From Chrysoperla carnea (taxonomy: Eukaryota; Arthropoda; Insecta; Neuroptera; Chrysopidae), in contig NC_058342.1 of assembly GCF_905475395.1 (NCBI RefSeq), positions 36,736,140 through 36,800,139 on the forward strand: DNA of 64,000 nt, written 5' to 3'. How positions within the stretch are numbered: position 1 is the first letter of the stretch; every line of letters starts with the position of its first letter. This document shows, one piece after another, positions 16,825 to 32,571 of the stretch. Under the pieces are notes generated by a model. It had not been told where the DNA came from. It did no database searches and worked only from the letters and a program-made list of their open reading frames with translations. Position numbers and translations under genes: made by a program.

Positions 16825-19414
16825 TTTGTAGTTGGGTTGCGACTGTTGGGCTAAACTAAATGAAAATTAAATATTAACGATTATATTTAAAAAAAACGTG
16901 GTTTTCTAATTCTTTGATAAAAACATTTGATAATAATTTCACAGTAGCTGTTTTTTTTTGGAAATACATTCAGATATCGATTAATATCTCTGTAATTGAA
17001 TTGATTATATCAGGATAATTCATATAGGGACAAACTGGGTAATAGTACACTTATATTATTGAAACAAAAAATGTTACAAAATTTTCTCTCATGAGTGACT
17101 AGTGGCGGATCTACAAATATGGACATGATGGGCATGCCCATCACCTAAATAGACTTATGATTTAATAAAATAAAAAAATAAAAATCGCTTAATATAGTTA
17201 GTCTATTGTGCCTAATTTCATAATAAAACCCCCTCTGATTATTTTTGGGGGAAACATAGGGGGTATCAATTAGCTCATAAATAAAAGCTGTTAGTCGCTT
17301 TTTGGGTATATAAGGAAATCTTTTTATACATGTAATTATCTTGTCTTCCCCTACAAAAATTTGCAATTCCTTCAAATTTTAATGATAAAAAATTTCTAAA
17401 AATTAATATACTGCTACTGTTTTTTTAAAATAATAAACAAGCGTAATTAATCATATTTTTTAAAATTCATTCACAAAAGCCACTTGAGCATATTGGGTAA
17501 TATTTATCTATGAACACCCATCTCACTTCATCAATAATCAATTTATTGATTTACCAACTTTTTATTATTCTCCAGGATATTTCAGGAAGTGTCTATTACA
17601 TATTAATCAGCCAAGTGGCTGAAATCATATATTGTATCATTAAAATACAAAAGGTAAAAGTCTCATTTTTTATCACTTGTTAATCTTTTGGCAATACTTT
17701 TCTGAACACTCTGTAATCTGTACTTATGTTTAAATCAAGTTACCTATTTACAAAAATATATTAGTACGCTGCAGTGGCGTAACTATCGAAGGGCTAGGTG
17801 GCGTCGTGCATTGGGACCCCCAAACCCTGACCAGGAAAACTCGTATTGAACTGACAAAAAATTCGATTACCTTCGGTATGTGAATAAAATAGGTTACAAT
17901 CATAGAGATGATACCATATAACTGCAAAGTCGCCGAAAACGGTTGGTTGCCGTAAAGAGTATAGCTGTCTTCATCTCTCTTATACGCCTACAAATTCTGT
18001 CTCTTTCTACCTCTTTTACTGCAGTCAAGAATTCACTTATTGTGTTTCCTGTGATTATGCAGCTTTATGGTATTATCTCTATGGTTGCTACGGGAGTGAA
18101 AGTGTATGACGTAAATGTAAGAAAGTGCTTTAAAAATATTGTAAACTAGGCAACTTGTATGACGTGAATGTAAAAAAAATGCTCTACAAATATCTAAAAA
18201 GTGTCAAAAGTGTTTTTTTTTCGTATAAATAGAATCTGTGATACATTTTCCTCATGGTGAAAACTTTTTTGAAGCTTATTCACCGATTAATTTTTGTACA
18301 ATTCACATTCTTCTGTGTTAAAAATCACAATTGTAAAATGAAATAATTCAAAGAGGCCCCAAAAATGTATTTATTATGATCAAGGGACTTTGAACTACCA
18401 TTTATTGCAAAAAATAAAACTTTCACCGCACTTTCTTAAAAATTCCAAATCATTGTTGCAAAAATCATAGATACAAACAAGTTCGTTTGAACAAGGTAGA
18501 TGTCACTACCATGGTTTAATTGTTCAAATTAAAAAAAAAAAAAAACGATTAAATTAATTTTCTTTTTTCGAGATTTAAAAAAATTTTACTTTTACACTTG
18601 CAGATAAAAAAGAAAGACGAACCTGTGTACACCTGATAAGAACAGTTTAAAAAAAATGATAACACAATTAAAAAAATTACAATGGCTTATTACTTAAAAC
18701 AATACAAAATTATCTAAAAACTATTTTGATAAAACGCATTTACCCAAAAAAAAAACAAGTTTTAATTAATATATCTCAGTTAAGTTGATCAGGACACACG
18801 AATCAACTCACTTCACTCTACCGCGGTCTTCGCACTTTCCAAAAAATCGCCAATGGTAATTTGCATATTATTCGCTCATTTAAAAAAAAAAAAAAAATTC
18901 ACAAAATATCTAAAAGATGGCGCAAGGTGTTATTTTTTAAATATAAATTTTTGATAATTACCTTTTTTTAAAACGAAGGCCACACTTTTTGAATTGTTCA
19001 CTTTGAAATAAAAATAAAAAGAAAATGAATAAAATAAAGGTGATTCGTTGTTGTTAAAATAAATAAAGTAAACTCGAATCGTAAGTACTTTTGAACTAAG
19101 TAAGGTACCTACGTGTATTTCGGATCGGAATATCCGATCGTATCGAATCGCTGTTATCTAAAGCACCTTAGTTGGTAATAAATTAAATAAATATTCTCAT
19201 AAATACTAATTATTATTATTATTAAGTGTTGTTAATGCTGATTTTAGTTATTTGCTAATTATATAAGTTTAGAGAAATATTATTAATTATTAATTACTTG
19301 AATTCAACTATCAGCTATCAGCTATCAGTTTAAAAACTGATTCTATACTTTAATTAAACTTTATGTTATTGTATAGGTACAAACAAATTTTCAATTATTT
19401 CAAATTTTGTATTA
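16825..19414. other. Upstream region of the nucleoside transporter, no gene seen
   Basis: AT-rich DNA with scattered transposon ends. GTGGCGGATCTACAAATATGG at 17108 resembles the hAT-like element at 35378. CAGTGGCGTAACTA lies near 17771. Short open frames at 17145 and 17943 have no domain or splice context. A transporter promoter must lie here, but I cannot point to a specific element. Confidence 0.5.
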
Positions 19415-20020
19415 GTGATGGGACGAATGTTCGTGAAGGCGAATGCTAACTTTCAAATGAAGAGCTCACAAATAAGTTAGTTAAAAATAAATCATGAAAT
19501 TTGAAAAAAGTTAAAATTTATGTAAAAATAAACTTAAATATTCTGATTTCGGGTCATAAAAGCACATTTTTCTTTTAAAATATTAAAATTAAAAATCGTA
19601 ATTTTTAAACTGTATATCACGTGACCTAAAATGCGGGTAAGCTCTGCTGTGATGTCATATCGGTATGAGTCATAGACCATCAATTAGTTCAGTGTAGACA
19701 GCTGAGTATAATATATCCATAGATAATATGTATTTATATTTATTATAGTCAGATGTCTATGAATATATCTGTCAAACTTATTTGTGTTATTTCGTGTATT
19801 GATACCGATATTACGTCATGAAATTGGATGCGTCATGATGGATAAGTCCATGAAAAAAATTTAACAGCGTTAAAGAAATTTAACAGTGATCTAAAAATAT
19901 GAGTAAAGTACATAGTAGCGAAGTTTGGGCTTATTATGCAATTTATGATACAATGATGATTTTTTGTCAAAAAAACATTCGCATCGATTTGTGCGAATGC
20001 GTATATTCGTCCCATCACTA
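19415..20020. mobile_element. hAT-like non-autonomous element with a nested repeat
   Basis: The terminal inverted repeats are TAGTGATGGGACGAATGTTCG on the left and the inverse of ATATTCGTCCCATCACTA on the right. A TAGTGATGGGA start is typical of hAT elements. No clean 8-bp target duplication is visible. Instead a longer direct repeat (TACAAACAAATTTTCAATT-like) lies on both flanks, at 19377 and 20026. The 268-bp dispersed repeat (19564-19831) sits inside. A lone copy of the same end, TAGTGATGGGACGAATATTC, is at 51199. Confidence 0.7.
19564..19831 (+). repeat. 268-bp dispersed repeat, copy 2
   Basis: Same orientation and near-identical sequence to 610-877, with a few substitutions and an ACGTCATG variant near the end. 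It lies inside the hAT-like element at 19415-20020, while copy 1 lies in a different context. Confidence 0.75.
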
Positions 20021-20509
20021 ATAGATACAAACAAAATTTCAATTGTAGATTTTTGTATACCTATTCTTAGTACCAAACACCGAAAATCAAGTTTAACATC
20101 AAAAATAACCATTGCCAGTCTAAGAATGGATCTTTCTTTACTTACGTGACGTCAAAAAACAAACGATTGGGTCATCAACACTGCATATACATTGTATTTT
20201 AACAATTAACTCAGTCAAGTGTTTGTTTTCATTTGTTTTAATTTAATAACTGTTTCATTAATCCTTCCCCCCCCCTACGTAACATGGTAATGGTAACAAG
20301 TAATACAGATTTAAATTTTTTGAATTTTTTTACTATAAAAGCGTAACTGAAGTTACATGAAACACTGGGTATAAAAATTTTTTTTTAATTATTGAAATAC
20401 TGCGGTTATTGCATGCTAATAAATAATGTTAATGGCTTTTTAAATACCAATAAATTAATTTGAGATTACAAAAAAAAAATCCCAGATTTTTATTTCCTTT
20501 GTAGTCTAA

Positions 20510-20962
20510 GAGACGGTATAAGATCGATCTTTACTCATCTGATAACCAGATGAGACATATTTTTTATGAAATTTTATTGATTGATAAGGACGCCTATGAT
20601 AGTTTGTCTATCGAATCGTTTGTCTATCAGGCGGCCCTTTACCATTATTTTCGTAATTAAATGATCTTTCTTCTGATATCAATTTCGATTGGTTAACAAA
20701 TCGATGTAATTACCTACGGTATGAACAGATGAATCAATATAAGTAACCACATCGATTTATTAACCAATTGAAATTGGTTTCAGAAGAAGATGATATAGAA
20801 GACTTGCCTGCAAAAAACCGTCCATGAAAAATTTACTTTAAAACAGCCATGAACACATTTTTATATCATTCAATAAAATGTTTTATCAATAAAAAAATAT
20901 TGTCTTATTTGGTTATGGTCTCAGATGGCTGAAGGTCGATCTTGTACGTTATATACCGTCTC
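20510..20962. mobile_element. Fold-back element with ends GAGACGGTATA
   Basis: The left end GAGACGGTATAAGATCGATC is mirrored by GATCTTGTACGTTATATACCGTCTC at the right. Inside, a second inverted pair surrounds TTCTTCTGATATCAATTTCG and its partner GAAATTGGTTTCAGAAGAAG. No coding frame. Confidence 0.65.
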
Positions 20963-21561
20963 CTGTATGCATGAGTGTTGCCAAAGGGGGGCAGTTGCCC
21001 TCCTCTAGAGATTCACAAAAATGGTTCAAAGCACTGACGAATTTTTTATCAAAAAATTTTCTCCAAAAGTTGACCCCTTAAACCCTCTTTATATTATCGA
21101 ATGAGTTTGATATGAAATTAGAATCAATAATGAAGCTTGCCTCCCTATTTTCCATCGACTGGCGACGCCCCCGCTTGTATACTATTACAAATATTTATTT
21201 AAAAAAAGGAGCAGCATGCTGTTGTCCTGCGGCTGCTACCAGCTACGATGTCTCGTGAATATAATTTCAAAATTTAATTTTCTCAGGAAAATTATTTTTA
21301 CAATACAGCTAAAAATTACCCGCCTGCTTCGCGGAGTAATTTCAACTTGAGCATGTTATAGTCTTCACTTATTTTTTATCTCAATTACTTATTATAACTA
21401 ATTATGTTTAAAAACAATAATTAATTATTAAGGTGATCTTGTTCATCAAGGAAACTGTACGCAGGAAATACCAGATACTATACTTACTATTCAACCATGA
21501 AATATCACTATTACTGTGACACTGTGTAAATGTAAAAAGCTAGTTTTATTCATATATAATA

Positions 21562-22062
21562 CAGTCAAACCTGATTAAGAGAGAGTTGAAGAGACCGCGA
21601 TTTTTCCTTGCTTCTAAAAAACCTTTAATGCGTCTTTTGGAATTTTTTCGATTTTTCTCTCTAAAAATCTGTGATTGGCCAGATTCAGCTTCATTTTTCA
21701 GATTTTTCGTTTCGATATTGTGGGTATATAACGAACCTTCCGTTGCTAGTGATATTTATAAACTGTAGAAAACATGATAAATTTTCCTTGAACTACAAAA
21801 ACAAAACAACACAAAATAAGAAAAACAAAAACACGCGCAGTTCCTGAAAAATAAAGAATGAGTCATACATAGCAAATGTTGAATTGTCGCTTATAGAAGT
21901 ACAGGCAAGAGAGACTCCCAGTTAGAGGGGTCAAGGTAGGAAAAACTACTATATCACTTATACAGGTTTTTGTTTCTAACTTATAGAGGTTTTTGAGAGG
22001 TCAAAGTCCAAGACCTGAGAAATATTCTCACTTATAGAGTTTTCTCGCTTACTCAGTAGGTA
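21562..22062. mobile_element. Degenerate pogo-like element, partner of 41823-41959
   Basis: It begins CAGTCAAACCTGATTAAGAG after a TA. Its right part contains TTATAGAGGTTTTTGAGAGG and TGAGAAATATTCTCACTTA, the inverse of segments in the intact copy at 41823-41959. The right terminus is eroded. The small open frame at 21586 is part of it. Confidence 0.5.
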
Positions 22063-22330
22063 TCAAAGACTATCAAACTTGATATAAATGACTTGTATGA
22101 CGATTGACTTTTATTCTATATTCTAAATGCTAAATGACTTGAAATTTTTGAACGGTAAAAATTGGTTAAGCTTGTGAAATAGTTTTTACTACAATTCGAT
22201 AAGATAAGCTAAATCAGCTAAATCCTCGTTCGTTTATGATTTGTACACAAGGTCTTCTCAACCATAGCAAAAGCAATTATTAAACGAAGTTTAGAATATG
22301 AATAATAAAAAACGAGATCCATCATTAAGG

Positions 22331-22545
22331 TCTTAGATCATATATTTTACTAGATAGGTCCAACGTGTACCAAGTATGCAATATTTTTGCTTCCCAGAGA
22401 AGATTAACAAAGACAACAATACAATAGTCAAACAGCTGACAGAGACACACAATAACAGAGTATGGTATCCAATGCGCATGATCGTATTGGCATGTGCTTG
22501 TTATGATTTTTACTACAATAGGATTTTTTTCGTGTAAAAACATGA
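22331..22545 (+). mobile_element. THAP-carrying element family, truncated copy 1
   Basis: It shares TAGATCAT near its start, GAGAAGATTAACAAAGA, ACAGAGTATGGTAT and CAATGCGCATGATCGTATTG with 30688-30990 and 62790-63100. It diverges before the point where the other two copies carry a small ATG frame. Confidence 0.5.
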
Positions 22546-23020
22546 CTAGAACAATTATCTTTTAATTAGATATTGAAAGAATTCTAAAAATTCATATAAC
22601 TGTGTTAAAAATCGATATTCGATGATTCAAATAAATATACTCAAATAATATTTAAAGTTATTTAATCTTAATTTGAATAAATTATTTAATATATTGAAAT
22701 AAGTCATGCAGTATAAGCCAAAAATTAATTATTTGATAAATATATTTTCAAGGTAATTAATCATTCTGATTATATTAAATATTTATGTTATTATTAATAT
22801 GCTGCTTTTGCAGCGCAGGTAGTCTTTGTTTTTCATTTCAAATATAAATATTATTAATTAATAATTATATTTTATCAAAATAATCAACAATTCATAACAT
22901 TTTATAATTACTTACCTTTAATGCTTTTACCTTATCGATCATTTAATTTTCATTTTATATTTACCTATTTTTAAAGATTGCTACTAGATGTCACCTGTAG
23001 AGCGCACACTTTTTAGAGCA

Positions 23021-24571
23021 CCACAATATAGTTAGCGTTATGATAGTTCAGCAAAATTACCATAGATGGCACCACTATCGAAATCAATGTTAGTTCAACA
23101 AGTTTATCATAGATGGCATTTAGATGTATTTTGTATTTGTAATCCTTTAAGTTTTTTCACTGAAATAATTTTTAAAATTCATACTTTACTATGTTATGTT
23201 TTCTTTATTACATCTGTTTATGAATTTTATACACAAAACTATTTCAATAAATGCTACTTAATAATACAAAAAGTGACCTAGAAGTTAAAAGCGACCTTAA
23301 ATAAAATAAATAAAAAAAAATACAAAAAGCAATTGTTTAAATATATAATACATTGTTTTGAATTGAAGCTTTTAAATTTTTTCCGTCGAGATTAAAAGTT
23401 AGTTCAACAAGTTTACCATAGATGGCACTGCCGTCGAAATTAAAAGTTAGTTCAACAAGTTTACCATAGATGGCACTGCCGTCGAAATTAAAAGTTAGTT
23501 CAACAAGTTTACCATAGATGGCACTGCCGTCGAAATTAAAAGTTAGTTCAACAAGTTTACCATAGATGGCACTGCCGTCGAAATTTAAAGTTAGTTCAAC
23601 CAGTTTACCATAGATGGCATTTAAATGTATTTTTTTGTAATCTTTAAATTTTTTCATTAAAACAATTTTTAAAATTCATACTTTACTATATAATGTTTTC
23701 CTTACTACAAATAATCAAATAAAAATTTATTAATTAGTCAAAATGACAGTTTTAGAGTTTTATTATACATAATCATAACTAATTGATTAATTAATTAATC
23801 AATTAAATAAAAATTAATCAATATATATTGTTTATAATGTTTATTGATTTGTTTATTAATTTTATACCCAAAACTATTTCATTAAATGCTTATCAAGTAC
23901 ACAGAGACTATATCAATAAATTTGCAAATAATTCGCTATATAAACGAAACGAAACGAACAAATAGTTAAAAGTTTTATACTAATTAATACCAGAAAAAAG
24001 AAAAAGGTTTTTAGGGTGAAAACACTTACTTACCATTTCCCTATCAGGTACTACTATTTTCCTTTTTAACTTATATTCTCCTAATACAAATGTTAAAAAT
24101 TTTCAAAATTTTTGGTGAAATTAGTTTTGAAAAAGTGACATGTGAAAATGGAAAATTGGCTATATCTCAAAAACGGTTGGTTTTAGGGCAAAAAGGACGA
24201 AAATTTTGAACATCTCCTGAACCTCTTGCTTAGAATGTTTATTCTTTCCCTTCCCGCTCCCCCCAGTTTATTACACTTTCCTTGTGAATGACGTCATCAC
24301 ATACCAAAATAATAGATATTTATAAATCGTTATTGTTATATCCCGAAAGAAATAAACCGGAGCAATTTATTGATAGCAAAAACGTTAGGAAAAACTTTCA
24401 ATTTACTGAGAAATTGGAAAATAAAATTTTGTATTTTTAATTGCAAATATTTAATTAATTGATAATTTAATAATTGGAGCAATTGTGGAACCTAAGGAAG
24501 CATTTAGAGAGCAATTTTATGATATATGATTTAATAAATTTTATTAATATTCCACGCTAACTATATTGTGG
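23021..24571. mobile_element. Candidate element bounded by CCACAATATAGTTAGCGT inverted repeats
   Basis: CCACAATATAGTTAGCGT at 23021-23038 recurs in exact inverse at 24554-24571. Related flanking bases outside (TTTTTAGAGCA on the left, TTTTTAGAGCAGAC read in opposite sense on the right) extend the similarity. The interior holds two diverged copies of a block containing TTTTTAAAATTCATACTTTAC (23166, 23667) and the 48-bp minisatellite. No transposase is visible. Confidence 0.5.
23393..23625 (-). repeat. 48-bp minisatellite, about 5 units, open in one frame
   Basis: The unit contains AGTTCAACAAGTTTACCATA and GATGGCACTGCCGTCG and repeats every 48 bp with very few changes. Because 48 is a multiple of three, the minus strand reads a repeating 16-residue phrase (AIYGKLVELTFNFDGS). 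A single, more diverged unit lies at 23045-23115. I see no splice sites or start context, so I treat it as a tandem repeat rather than a gene. Confidence 0.85.
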
Positions 24572-24751
24572 TTTTTAGAGCAGACTTTTTATAGAAAAAT
24601 TAGAATAGTTTGACCATTGAATATTAATATTATATTTTATAACCATTACCTTTTAACTCATAGGAAAAATACTGAGTTAGCTCAGCCATAACTCAAGCTC
24701 AAACTCCACTTTAAATGAAACGATAACTGATTTGGCGTCTTTTTTCCCCTT

Positions 24752-25165
24752 TTAAAGCTCCTCCGTCGGGATCTCTCTCAGGATTGATGGATTCAAAGTT
24801 TCGGACGGGAACATTCTGAATCTAACTTCCTGTAGATTTCTGTAGATGCAAATAACAAGTACGGACGTTACGTCAACCTTCATACAGGCTCTACAGCTGG
24901 GATCATTAGAGATCCCCATGTTATGGAGGGGATAGTTCAATCGACAGCGTTCTGTCAGAATTCCTACCACCCTTCTTTCGAGTAAGTTTCATACGAGCAC
25001 ATTCGAATGTCCCAGTAAATAATGAGCTTGTCGAAAGAACATTTTACTATGGGAATATAACAGGCTCATTTGAGATGACTTCTATTGTGCCAAAGAGTTC
25101 GCTGCTTCATTCCCTTTGTAGCCAGAGTGATCCGAAACCCAGATCAGGACTAAGACCTAAGTAAT
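24752..25165 (-). pseudogene. Decayed LINE retrotransposon tail (RNase H and C-terminal region)
   Basis: The minus strand reads VLIWVSDHSGYKGNEAAN, the RNase H block known in Jockey/R1-type LINEs, followed with frame breaks by GILTERCRLNYPLHNMG and a DPSCRAC zinc-knuckle-like phrase. Several stops and frame shifts interrupt it, so it is dead. It is related to the plus-strand fragment at 61300-61690. Confidence 0.75.
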
Positions 25166-25821
25166 ACAATAAAATAATCATTGAATTGAATTAAATTGTT
25201 TATTGAATTAAGAATCAAAATAAATATACAAATAATTAAACTTACAAAACAAATTACAAATTACAAAGAACACAGCACAACAAACAGTTTAGATTAGACT
25301 AGTTTAAGTTTATACTAAATTAGTAAAACACACACAGACACACAGACTATTATATTGTTACACACTGTATTATCTTTTTATTGATGCTAAACTAAGAAAT
25401 AGTAGTCAGTCAGTCAGCTTTACAAAATATTAGCATTACTTAAGTAAGTACTAGAATTAGAATTAGAACTAGAACTAGACTAATAGTTAAATAGCTACTA
25501 TTTACTATTATTTTGAGTACAGTGTGTGTCAGTGTGTGTGTGTGTATGTTATTGTTATTAAAAATGTTTAAAAGTCTTTCTAAATAGTAAATACTATAAT
25601 TTGAAATAGTATCTTGTATCTTATATACCTATGTATAAGTAGATAGATATATAGATAGATAGGTAGGTAGGTAGATGTATATATCTATATAGATACATAC
25701 TTAAATGAGGTCTGATTGTTGATTTAGTCTTGATTCTTTAGTTTGGCCACTAATTAATAGAATGTAATGTATGTACTCTATCAATTATAATTAAATATTT
25801 ATTATAATTATTTAAAAATTA
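25166..25821. repeat. Intergenic low-complexity region
   Basis: Simple-sequence DNA with no gene. It includes CACACAGACACACAG, a run of AGAACTAGAACTAGAC-type hexamers, GTGTGTCAGTGTGTGTG, and GATA/GGTA tetranucleotides at 25635-25690. Confidence 0.55.
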
Positions 25822-26153
25822 TACAAGGTGTTCTGTTATTGATAGCAGAAAGTTATACCAGTCAATTAAGCTTATCAAGACAAATGGAAAAGCTATGAAT
25901 CAAATTTCGATCTGAGGCCGAATTCGGGAGAACAATAGGAGAAAAATAGAAAAATTTGTGCATCACGGAACTATTAAACTTATTAAACGTAGTAAGTGTA
26001 ATCAATTATTGTTTTATGATAGTCCCCTTTATATTCTAAAGTGAGAAAATGAGTTTGATAATTCACAACTCCCGAATTAGGCCTCGGATCGAAATTTGTT
26101 AAAGAGCTTTACTATTTGTCTTGATGAGCTTAATTAACTAGTATAATTTTCTG
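25822..26153. mobile_element. Fold-back family (GGTGTTCTGTTATTG), copy 1
   Basis: It starts ACAAGGTGTTCTGTTATTGA. Internally, the left GATCTGAGGCCGAATTCGGG is answered by CCGAATTAGGCCTCGGATC on the right. The extreme right terminus is lost. It shares its arms with copies at 36361, 38984, 41311 and 50524. Confidence 0.7.
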
Positions 26154-26351
26154 GTTGATTGATTGATTTGTACTTGAATGTAATTAAGGCACACATTTAT
26201 AATAAGTTGTAGCTAAAACTTAATTAATTAGTCATCTAATAAAATAGCTAACTAACTAAAACCTACTATTAACTAATCTAAACTCTTAGTATTGTAGTCA
26301 GATTCAGACTTAGACTTTGACTTACGTCTACATACTGTCTGTTGTAATATA

Positions 26352-26709
26352 GGGTACGTTCCGATATACACCGAGACCACTGTAAGATATGACATTTATT
26401 CAGTATACTGCGAAACCGTTCCATTTTAGTCAGCTCTAATGGTTACTGGTTAAAGCGTTGATGGTTATTGACGCGAAATATTATAAATCTAGTGCTGTTT
26501 GAATTTGATCACGTGACCAAAGCACTGAGAGTACCTTACCTCTAAAATGTCAGTGCTTGCAGTACAAAAATGGCGGTGATTCATGACCTTTCTTGACGTA
26601 ACTAATTTCCTGAGAGTACTGCAGCAGTGCACTGATAGTCTATATCGGACCGATTTTCTCTCCAGTAAGAGCACCGAGCAATGCTCGCAGTGTGTATCGG
26701 AACACACCC
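26352..26709. mobile_element. PIF/Harbinger-like miniature element
   Basis: The left end GGGTACGTTCCGATATACACC matches the inverse of GTGTATCGGAACACACCC at the right. A 3-bp ATA flanks both sides, consistent with the 3-bp target duplications of this superfamily. It ends 173 bp beyond the stop codon of the ABHD18-like gene. A related element is at 63389-63633. Confidence 0.6.
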
Positions 26710-26882
26710 ATAATACATGTATGTATTAAATATTACAAACTTTGACTTTAAATCAGTTAAGTTTAATTTATTTTCTTTTATTATGTTGCATGATTTTTAA
26801 ATTACAAGTACAAGCACAAGTATTATATAATCTATTGTTACTGTAATTAAAATTAAATACATAATTAAGTATTTAATTTTAA

Positions 26883-30500
<3,618 letters not shown>

Positions 30501-30687
30501 ACACATACATACAAAATAAATAATTCAATTATTATTTATTATTCTGTCCACTAGAGGTGTGTACTGGTACTGGCACTGATCCTTGTGTCCTGATATTCTG
30601 CTCCAACAAAATCAAATTCAACATTATTTTCAATATTTATTTATTTGATATTTATAAATGGCGCTTAGAAATCATCAGCTTTCTGTA

Positions 30688-30990
30688 CAGATCATTTATT
30701 ACTAGATAGGCCCAAGTATGTACATTTTTGCTTCACAGAGAAGATTAACAAAGATAAAATAATACAGTATTCAAACAGCTGACAGAGAAACACAATAACA
30801 GAGTATGGTATTCAATGCGCATGATCGTATTGACGAAAATCAGCTGCTTCAATAGTTTTTTAAATTAATTCTGTGTAAAAAATTTAATAAATGGTTAGAT
30901 ATTGTTTTATTTGTCAGGAATATTTTAAAGTAGACGTGTATCACAGATTAAGTAAAGTTTAATTATTAAATGACAATTATTATGTTGTAA
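30688..30990 (+). mobile_element. THAP-carrying element family, copy 2
   Basis: It shares the family landmarks with 22331 and 62790. Near 30891 an ATG opens a short frame, MVRYCFICQEYFKVDVYHRL, which stops soon after. The Cys-x2-Cys and [FY]HR pattern resembles the start of a THAP zinc finger, a domain common at the N-terminus of P-element-type transposases. The frame is much too short to work. Confidence 0.55.
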
Positions 30991-30999
30991 ATATGCGCC

Positions 31000-32571
31000 A
31001 GGATATTATATTGTATATTAAGACATGCGTATTCATAATCATGTTCTCTCATTTATTATCCTTCGTAATAATCATTCAGAGGCGGTTTTCACTTTGTTGC
31101 CAGTTCCATAGTAAATATTCAAAGGTTTGTTTAAAATATTCACAAAATACAAAACCTAACCTAAAACAAACACATTGACTTGACATACACTAACCGACAT
31201 CAATTATCAAATAAAACACATCATTTTATTTCATATATTTAATAATATCACCTGTTTAATCAATTAAATCCTAACAATATTGATGTTTAACTTTCTTGTT
31301 GATGCTGTAATGTCACTGTCAATGTCAGTTCACAGTTAATTAAATTATTATATTATTTAAAGTACAAATGAATGATTTATTTTAAAATTTATATATTCAA
31401 AACAAACAAAAATAGAGTATATATATTAATTATACCTATTAACTAATTAATTAACATAATGACTAGAACTACAAACTTGATAACTTCAAACTAATACCAA
31501 CTGATACTAAATTGAATAGAACTGTACACCAATGACATTACAGTTACATAGACTGAGTGTCAAACGATTTGACGTGTGTCAACATCTGAGGTAATTGCTT
31601 AGATCAAATCCATTGTAAATTCCTAAGAAATTGCGAAAAAGTTTAGTGAAATCACGATGTTTTATGTAAAACATTTTGTGATATCAAAATTTGACATTCA
31701 ATGTATGTTTTTTTGATAAATGTCCTTATATTAAATGTATATTTTTTTGATAAATGCCCCTAGCTGACCCAAGCAATTACAATTATGCGATACTTAGTCT
31801 ATGTACTATAAAGTCAATGCTGGACACTTAACACTATCGACATGTATCTTTGATCTACAAAAACTAACTTACATTATCTATTTATTATTAATTTAAAAAA
31901 AAAATTAGGATACCGCACCAAAAATTAAAACTAACGAAATTGTGCACGAAAGCGGAAATAAGTGATGGCAAATGAAGTGAAGTTTATAACGAAATAGTCT
32001 TTGTATTTAAAATTGAAATTGCCCAGCGAAGGGGGGGGGGGTTAACTGCTATTTATATATATATCAAAGAAGAAATTGAATGACTCGCTCGAGGCTTGGT
32101 CAAAGCATAGCTGAATCCGCTTGGTCTAGAAACATGAAAATTCATCCCTGAAGGGGTTAAAATGAGTGTTGGAAGTTGGCCAATTTTGAAGTTAGTGTAA
32201 AAAATGATATATGAGCATGGTTAAATCAAAAGTTTCCTGTATAACTATTTAAAAAAAATTCATTCTTCAAGGGGGTAAGATAGGAGGTTAAATTTTATAT
32301 GAAACTTTAGTCATCAAATAAAAATTTTTTTAAAGTTTTTTATTGCCAATTAAAAAGAGCAATTTAATGAATATTAGAGCAGAATAGAGTAGAGTAGGTC
32401 TTGTTTAAAGTAAAAACTGATGCTGATGCTGATACTGGTACTGGTATCAACTTTATTTTATTAAGAAAAAACAATTCAACAAACTTATTTATTTATTAAA
32501 AAAGAAGCGTAGATATTTTATTTTATTTAACAAATTAACAACAATATTAATATTAATTAATTAAATAAATA
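31000..32571. other. Intergenic region between ABHD18-like gene and ClpP, no gene seen
   Basis: AT-rich, with duplicated phrases such as TTTTTTTGATAAATG (31706, 31742). TCTTTGTATTTAAAATTGAAAT (31999) is shared with 29499, next to a GAAGGGGGGGGGG run at 32027. These look like remnants of the widespread element described at 29281. The open frame at 30993 has no domain. Confidence 0.5.

Noticed and set aside
23393-23625. CRISPR-like array
   Set aside because: Units are contiguous 48-bp repeats without unique spacers, in a eukaryotic genome.
23337-23657. A 106-residue repeat protein
   Set aside because: The frame is a by-product of a 48-bp tandem repeat; there is no start context, splice site or known domain.
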